This document shows positions 58,565 through 64,000 of a stretch of 64,000 nucleotides of DNA, one piece after another (within the stretch, counting starts at the first letter, position 1; each line of letters starts with the position of its first letter). The DNA comes from Ursus arctos (lineage: Eukaryota > Chordata > Mammalia > Carnivora > Ursidae), in assembly GCF_023065955.2 (NCBI RefSeq), contig NW_026623050.1, forward strand, positions 26,804,501 to 26,868,500, given 5' to 3'. The notes below the pieces were generated by a model that was not told where the DNA came from, searched no databases, and worked only from the letters and a program-made list of their open reading frames with translations. Both the position numbers and the translations under genes were made by a program.

Positions 58565-59514
58565 AATCTAGAAAACATGTAAGATTCTAATGCATTAAAT
58601 GTCTTAAACGCCTTTAATACATACAGGACCCATCCTGAGCCCTGGCCCCTGATGACCCATCAGTGCACTGTGGTTCCCTTTGGTGGCAACACGAGGGCAC
58701 TTTCCAGGGGAAGAGGATGAAATCCAAGGTGCATGTGTAGGCTGATACCCCGAGTTGTTCAGGCTGGGTCTTACACAAAGGCGTTTGGCCAAAGCAGAGA
58801 CTGGGGCCAACATCCAGCCAAGTCATGTGCTTTGGCATCAATCATGTCTGCCCCAAGGATAGGGAGCCCCTTTAAAATTTATACAGAGCACCATAAAGGC
58901 CAGCAATAGCCCTGCTCAGGTGCTTTGAAACCATCTGTAAAGAACCGTAATCGAGGGTAAAAGAGGAAACGTACGCTGATTGCTGGCTGATGGTGTGTCT
59001 CATTGTTAGCTCTAATGAACTTTCATATTTCGGACTCCCTCCTTGTCCCAGCCACCACCAGCCCTACAAACCCCTGCCCTCTGCTTCGCTTCTGACCCAG
59101 TGACAGCACCGCTTCTGTGAAGTGGCCTTCCTGCCCACAGCCCCATTATGGTCATTCTTCCTCCACATCATGGGAAGAAGTATTAAGGGAAATTGCTGGC
59201 TAAAGGTTTGAACTTAACTACACTTGCTGGAAATAACTCAGCAATTAGGAATCGTCACGCACAATGGGGGGTGGAACGTAAGCGCGTGATCAGGGTCATT
59301 GGGCTGTATCTGAGCGGGCATGGCTGGTGGTCTCTGCAGCGAGTACAGCCAATATTAAGAGCTGACGTTCTGGATGCTGGGTAGATGGGTCTGACTGTAT
59401 TATGCGTGGACTTTATTCTAAATACTTCACAGAGCAGCAAACAAATACCAGACAATAAACTGCTAAAATCAATATTAAAACCATAGTGGAGCTGGACTGA
59501 AATTGAGAAGTCAT

Positions 59515-59735
59515 GGGTGGTGCAGTGAAAGGTGCGAGCCTGGGCTGTGGACTAGGATACCTGCTTCCTGTCAGAGCTCCACATCGTGGCTGCTTGGGGT
59601 TGAAAAATTACTTCCCCCACCGAAGCCTCGGTTTCTTCGTTTGTGTGTAGCTCATGGAATTGTTGTGGGGATTAGACGAAGCATGGTCAGCCTGTAGCAG
59701 AAAGCCTGGCGTGTGGGATGTGCCCAAGAAATGTC
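59515..59735 (+). mobile_element. MIR SINE
   Basis: 'gtgcagtgaaaggtgcgagcctgggctgtgg', 'cccaccgaagcctcggtttcttcg' and 'gtggggattagacgaagcatg' follow the MIR consensus in sense. Confidence 0.75.
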
Positions 59736-60513
59736 TGTGACATGTGACCCCGCCCAGCCAGTGTGCTCCCCTGAGCACAGAGGCACCGTGGCATCACCTG
59801 CTGGGGAGCCCTAAGCGAGAACGGTGGTTAGCCATCTGGAGGGGCTTTTCTCTTCTCCCAGGCTGGACTGACCACGAATAGAACATCTACACCGATGTGA
59901 AATCCTATATTTGCTTTTACTGCAAATGCACATTAGGTCGACATGCTTGGCGCAGAGGGCAGTCGGATTGGCTTCCTGGAAAGCCTTTGCTCTCAGGCTG
60001 CATCTCTCAGTGGCCCTGTTCCCCTGCCCCTCCCCGTCCCCGTTCCTTCTGTGTTCATAAGATGCTCATCTTTGGTTCTTTCGAAAGCTTTGCTGTTGAT
60101 GAAGTTAAAATTTGTAGAATTCTCACACCCAACCCTGGATCACAGAACAAATTTCTCAGTGCTTCTGCCATGATGAGAGACAAGACAAAGAGCTCCCCAG
60201 AGGAAGTAAAATCCAAGCGAGGGTTCATTAACAAGCAAGTAGTTTTAAAAGTAAAATTGAGTGATGAGGAAGGTCTGAGGGTCTCATGTCTAACATGATG
60301 ACTATAACTTAGGATGGTGGAGTTAATCATAGAAAAAAACCAAAAGTAAATTTAAACCTGTGACAAAAGCAAAGTGAAGTTCAGCAAGTCTGCCTCTTCC
60401 TGGGTGTCATTCCATCCCTGTCCCAGTCCCCTCCCCGCTAGTGGGGCCCCTAAAGGAGATACGTGGATTTCCATGATTTACATGCTGCACCTGTGGCTTT
60501 TTTGTCTTGAAAG

Positions 60514-60684
60514 GTGACACAGCTAGCAAGCTACTTTGAGCCCCTGATCTTAGCTGCAGTTGGTGTCGCCTCCAAGATTCTGGACCATCAGCAGCAGATG
60601 ACAGTGCTGGACCAGACCAAGACGCTCGCGGAATCTGCCCTGCAGATGTTGTATGCGGCCAAAGAAGGTGGAGGAAACCCCAAG
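60514..60684 (+). CDS. TLN2: TLN2 exon V (R9, autoinhibition residue)
   Basis: 57 codons, VTQLASYFEPLILAA to KEGGGNPK (TLN1-eq. 1731-1787). These are further R9 helices. The Glu codon at 60631-60633 (TLAES) matches talin-1 Glu1770, the residue whose loss breaks the R9-F3 contact and activates talin. Acceptor TTGAAAG, donor AAG|GTACCG, phase 0. This is the last TLN2 exon in the window; the next should begin with the QHTHDA-like sequence of talin-2, which I do not find here. Confidence 0.97.
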
Positions 60685-61574
60685 GTACCGTTCAGGATCC
60701 CAGGGACTCAGCTAGGGCCACTGGGAAGCCATCAGATATTCCTCAATATTGAGTCCCTCCAAGGAAAATTCCTCCAGCTCTTGGTTGATAGTATGTGACT
60801 TTCTGCTCAAAGGTGGGAAATAATCTTCGATCGGCCTTCCTAGGGATCTTTAAGGGGAACATGAAGAAATATACATAATTAAGCCTTTTTGTTATTTTTT
60901 CCATGACAGAATATGTAGGCAAGCATCCTTGGGAAAGAAAAGCATTGTGTGGTTAGTGCAGGAATAAAAATCAATACCTGCCAGGCACCTGCTCAGTGTT
61001 GACACCCAGCTTGTGCAAAGCAGAGCTCGGTTGCTTTCCAGTGAATATCACTTCCATTCCTGGTCCTCAAGTTCAAAGCAAAACGTGGGTCAAGGTCACC
61101 CATGGCATGTGTTTCTGTGTCTTCAATCAGCAGTTTCCTATGAAAATCTCCCTTACTGGTTTGCAGGTGGAGCATTTCCTCAGCCTGATGTGCTTGTCAC
61201 CCAGCCCCTTGAAGTGGCCAAAGACAGTGACACCTTCTCTCGGGAATGATACTGGTGTCCGGGTGATTGTTTTGCTTGTGAAACCATCTTGTGCCTTAAG
61301 TTCCCCCCGGGCTCTGGTGCCTTGAGAGAGGTACCTTCTAACAGGTGCCTCCACGTAGTCCATCTGAACTTCCTGGGTCCTCACCTAAGCAGCCTGTGCC
61401 GTGGGAACACGGGCTGGAACGGTTTGTGTGGGATACTTGCCTACGAGCTATAGGAATCCCTATTACGTACGTGTTCTTTTTAGTGTGCTTTGTTGCAGCT
61501 CCAAGGTCTTCACATCAATAACTTGGTACAGCAGAGAAGACTCTAGAGTAAGAGTCAGAGTCACAAAATAATAC

Positions 61575-61780
61575 TCTTAGAGCTCACAGCTACTGAGTGC
61601 TGGTTCTGTGTCCCCTCTTATACCTTATACCCTCTTGATACTTAATTTTCATAAAAATCCTGTGGTGTAAGAAGGTTCCCGTTGTACAGATGTGGGAACT
61701 GAGACTGCTTAAGTAAGTTGTTCCACATCACAGGAGAGGTGGGTGTGGAGTCAGGACTGAGCCTGCACCGTATGGAGACA
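61575..61780 (-). mobile_element. MIR SINE, antisense
   Basis: 'acttaattttcataaaaatcctgtggtgtaagaagg' and 'gttgtacagatgtgggaactgagactgc', then 'gtggagtcaggactgagcctg', are antisense MIR. Confidence 0.75.
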
Positions 61781-63014
61781 TAGGCCAACGGCCCGAAGCA
61801 AGGGCTGGAGTGAGGTCAAGCAGAGTTGCAAGCAAGAGGCCACATGTAGCTGGTCGGTCTCAAAAAAAGAAATTATTTGTCACACAAGGGTGACTCGCAT
61901 GCTAGCAAGAAGGAGCAGGATATGCAAAGATGTGCGTAGGGTTATAGAAGGATTGTGGTATCTTTGGAGAATAGCGTGCAGTCTGATGCGCGTGGAATGC
62001 ACAGAGAGTGGGAACGACCAGGGGGAAGATAGACTGGGCTGTGTTGTGACAGCTCTCCTCTCCTACACTTCAAGGCGTTTGGGCTTTATTGTAAGTAGTA
62101 GGGACTTACAACCCATCCAGAGTTGAGAAACACTGCTCTGGTAGCAGCGTGAATAATGTCTTAGGCTTGCATTTTCTGTGTTCAGTTTTTCCAGCCATGT
62201 ATCTGGCAACTATTAACAGCCTAATTCTTAAGCTGCTAAAAATATTGAGAGCCAGCCAGCACCCTCAGGTTGTTCTCAGTCTTCTGGAAAGAAAAAAGGC
62301 TTGTTGCTGAAATGGTGAGGTTGAACAAGAAGAATAAGAATGCCCTTCTGACTAATAGCTGAGTGATAGGGGCCGTGAGTTGGCCCAGCCCCCTTTGCAC
62401 CTGCCACAGTTCAGGGAGGGGGGGCGGGGCCAGGACTCGCCTTCCAGATCCAGCTCTGGGTTGTCTTTTCTTCAGGGCTGAGAGCCACATGGCTCCAACC
62501 CAACCTGAGAAGATTTCACTCCCAGCAGAATAATTCCAATTAGGAGTTTTCTGGGTTTTTAAGATAATAGCACATCTCTTTGGACTGCAAGTTCAGAGCT
62601 CCTTGTGGAATTGTTTTGTACCAAGAAACTCAGAGTCGGGAGCGTGTATAGTCAGCACTGGAAGCTTTACACGACATCCTGTGCTTGGGAATGGTGGCTG
62701 GACACGAGAGTGGGACAGTTTCCAGTGACTGGCCTCAAGCATTGGCGGAGGCAGGACGGGTATATGTGTCTCTCCCCTCCCTGGCATCCTGCGTTCAGCC
62801 TGTGCTCTGTGCAGACCCCGACAGCCTCATCACAAAGAATGCTTAGGACGCTACAAGCTGGGTGTTAGGTCCTTTCATAAGAGGCTTTGTGCACAGACGT
62901 AATCACCTTGGGTGCTGTTCTTTGGGCCAATATTTCCTAGGTGTTACTTGCTCGGTCTTAGATGTCGTGTGTCTGTGTCTGCAGAGGACATGCAGTTAAA
63001 TGATCATCAGTGGC

Positions 63015-63205
63015 TCTGACGTGGTGGAAAAGAGGATAAGCTTTGGAGTCCAGCATAATTGGGTTCAAATCCCAGTTCTGCCTCTTGCTAGCAAATTACT
63101 TCATTTCTTTGCTTCCTCATGTAAACAGTGGGGTTAATAATGAATACCTCTCAGGGGTCGTTACAGAGATTGATTGAGATAATGTGCCTGACACACTAGG
63201 TATTT
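63015..63205 (+). mobile_element. MIR SINE
   Basis: 'gataagctttggagtccagcataattgggttcaaatcccagttctgcctcttgc' and 'gttaataatgaatacctctcaggg' match MIR in sense up to its 'gtgcctgacacactagg' end. Confidence 0.9.
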
Positions 63206-64000
63206 AAAAAAAAAGGAAGAACGTGACAGCCCCAGAGCCTGGTGTTAATGAGTCCTGTGATCACGAGGCGTTTGCTGGCTCCCCTCACCCTTGCCCCACT
63301 GAGCCCCCTTCCACACTCACCTCTGCCCCACCCAGCTCCCTCCTATGTCCTCCTTGAAGGGCCCCTCCTGCTTCTCCTGCAGGAGATACCCAGCCCTGTG
63401 CACTGCTGGGCAGTTCTAATTATTAGTTGGTTTTTACCCTTCTGCTAACATTGACTTGTGTCCCCCCCGCCCCATGGCCTTCTCCCATTTTCCAGATTCC
63501 TGTGATGTCTATGCCTGCTTTACTGGGCTTTGTAGTTGAAGCAGTATAATACAGAAATGAGGCTCCCTTGGAAGTAGACTTCAGACATGTTTCCAAAAAA
63601 GAACGGAGTCTGATATTTCTCCCGTGTTGTGCTGTGAGGGGCAGTAACAAGGAGCCCCTCCAGAATCTAAAAGAACGACCTCATTGTTGAGCCTTCTGAC
63701 TCCCACTTCCCAGATTGCTGGTGGGCTTTTAAGCATGCCTTAACTGAGCGCCTACTGTGTCTTGGGTGTCTAAACTCGTGTGCTCAGGTGGCCGGCGAGT
63801 GCGATTTGGATGCGGCCGTGTGACAGAGATGAGGTTTGCCATTGGAGTTGGAGGACGCGGCCCTGGGAGAGGCTCGGGGTAATTGGAGGAGGCTTCACAG
63901 ACTCTCAGCTGACCCATTAAGGGTCTGTGACTTAAGTATGCAGAGCGAAGGGGAGCAGGCCTAGAGAACTCCTCGCACGAGCAGATGGGAAGGTAATCGT

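Larger units (their letters stand above)
56046..60513 (+). other. TLN2: Intron U/V
   Basis: 4.5 kb. It holds a G-quadruplex motif (56091-56113), an old repeat of unknown family (57366-57800), an antisense MIR (57985-58235), a SINE (58371-58564), unique sequence with possible conservation (58880-59370) and a MIR (59515-59735). I name nothing in 56120-57360 or 59740-60500. Confidence 0.8.
907..60684 (+). other. TLN2: TLN2 (talin-2) gene, central portion, 22 exons, both ends outside window
   Basis: Talin-2 is a large cytoplasmic adaptor that links integrin tails to actin at focal adhesions and muscle attachment sites. A head binds integrin, and a rod of helical bundles R1-R13 binds vinculin, actin, RIAM, KANK and DLC1. 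Seen: 22 exons with consensus splice sites join in one frame to 1065 codons with no stop. The alanine-rich amphipathic helices follow human talin-2 (from memory) nearly residue for residue and differ from talin-1 at many positions. Of 21 internal introns, 17 are phase 0; A/B and H/I are phase 1, and L/M and S/T are phase 2. The segment covers the R2 end to R9 (TLN1-eq. about 722-1787). The FERM head, R1, R10-R13, the dimerisation helix, promoter and UTRs are outside. All introns are GT-AG except F/G, which is GC-AG. Intact frames and splice sites argue against a pseudogene. Confidence 0.97.
60685..64000 (+). other. TLN2: Intron downstream of exon V (partial)
   Basis: 3.3 kb up to the window end. 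It contains an antisense MIR (61575-61780), a G-rich run (62413-62429) and a sense MIR (63015-63205). A MIR-like end may lie near 63730-63770. No further TLN2 exon is visible. Confidence 0.8.

Noticed and set aside
907..60684. Talin-1 (TLN1) instead of talin-2
   Set aside because: Exons D, E, G and I carry talin-2-specific stretches (for example NKNPAAQQQ and AEDLSAQLALIISSQNF), and the introns are far longer than those of compact TLN1.
907..60684. Processed or duplicated talin pseudogene
   Set aside because: Introns are present, all 22 exons are open and all splice sites are usable.
1..64000. miR-190a, which in human is hosted by a TLN2 intron
   Set aside because: I looked for the mature sequence core TGATATGTTTGATATA and found no match. 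It probably lies in a later intron outside the window.
1..64000. CRISPR arrays, operons, phage or bacterial mobile elements
   Set aside because: The sequence is mammalian intron-exon DNA. The only periodic repeats are microsatellites and SINE tails.

Overview
This window is nuclear DNA of a mammal, almost certainly a caniform carnivoran. Ten copies or fragments of the tRNA-Lys-derived carnivore SINE (head GGGGCGCCTGGGTGGCTCAG, tail AAATAAATAAATAAAATCTT) lie between exons, and a carnivore-type L1 3' end is present. The TCTGTCAAATAAATAA tail suggests an arctoid (bear, seal or mustelid relative), but I cannot name the species.

The only gene I can support is the middle of TLN2 (talin-2) on the plus strand. 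Twenty-two consecutive coding exons, here lettered A to V, run from 907 to 60684. They join in frame into 3195 nt, or 1065 codons, about 42% of the roughly 2540-residue protein. The first and last parts of the gene lie outside the window. I recognised talin-2 rather than talin-1 by comparing the exon translations with both human proteins from memory, and the long introns also fit TLN2. The exons encode the rod from the end of bundle R2 through most of R9. 'TLN1-eq.' numbers below are talin-1-equivalent residue numbers anchored on known landmark residues.

Layout: 907-8658 holds exons A-D (R2 end, R3, start of R4). 10674-17674 holds exons E-H (R4, R5). A 9.7 kb repeat-filled intron follows. 27372-31312 holds exons I-L (R5, R6). 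Next is a 6.8 kb intron. 38125-45654 holds exons M-Q (R6 end, R7, R8). Next is a 5.8 kb intron. 51467-60684 holds exons R-V (R8 end, R7 second half, R9). About 95% of the window is intron, made of unique sequence, old L1, MIR and MER5A copies, and younger carnivore SINEs.

The encoded segment is the mechanosensing and partner-binding part of the rod. It contains the R3 force switch with its four buried threonines, vinculin-binding helices, the R7 KANK site, the R8 LD-motif site and the R9 residue that holds talin autoinhibited. Points worth a second look are a GC-AG intron after exon F, a duplicated splice donor at exon A, a triple TGACTCA cluster, inverted SINEs around several exons, and a G-quadruplex motif next to exon U. 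I found no previously undescribed system and no second gene.
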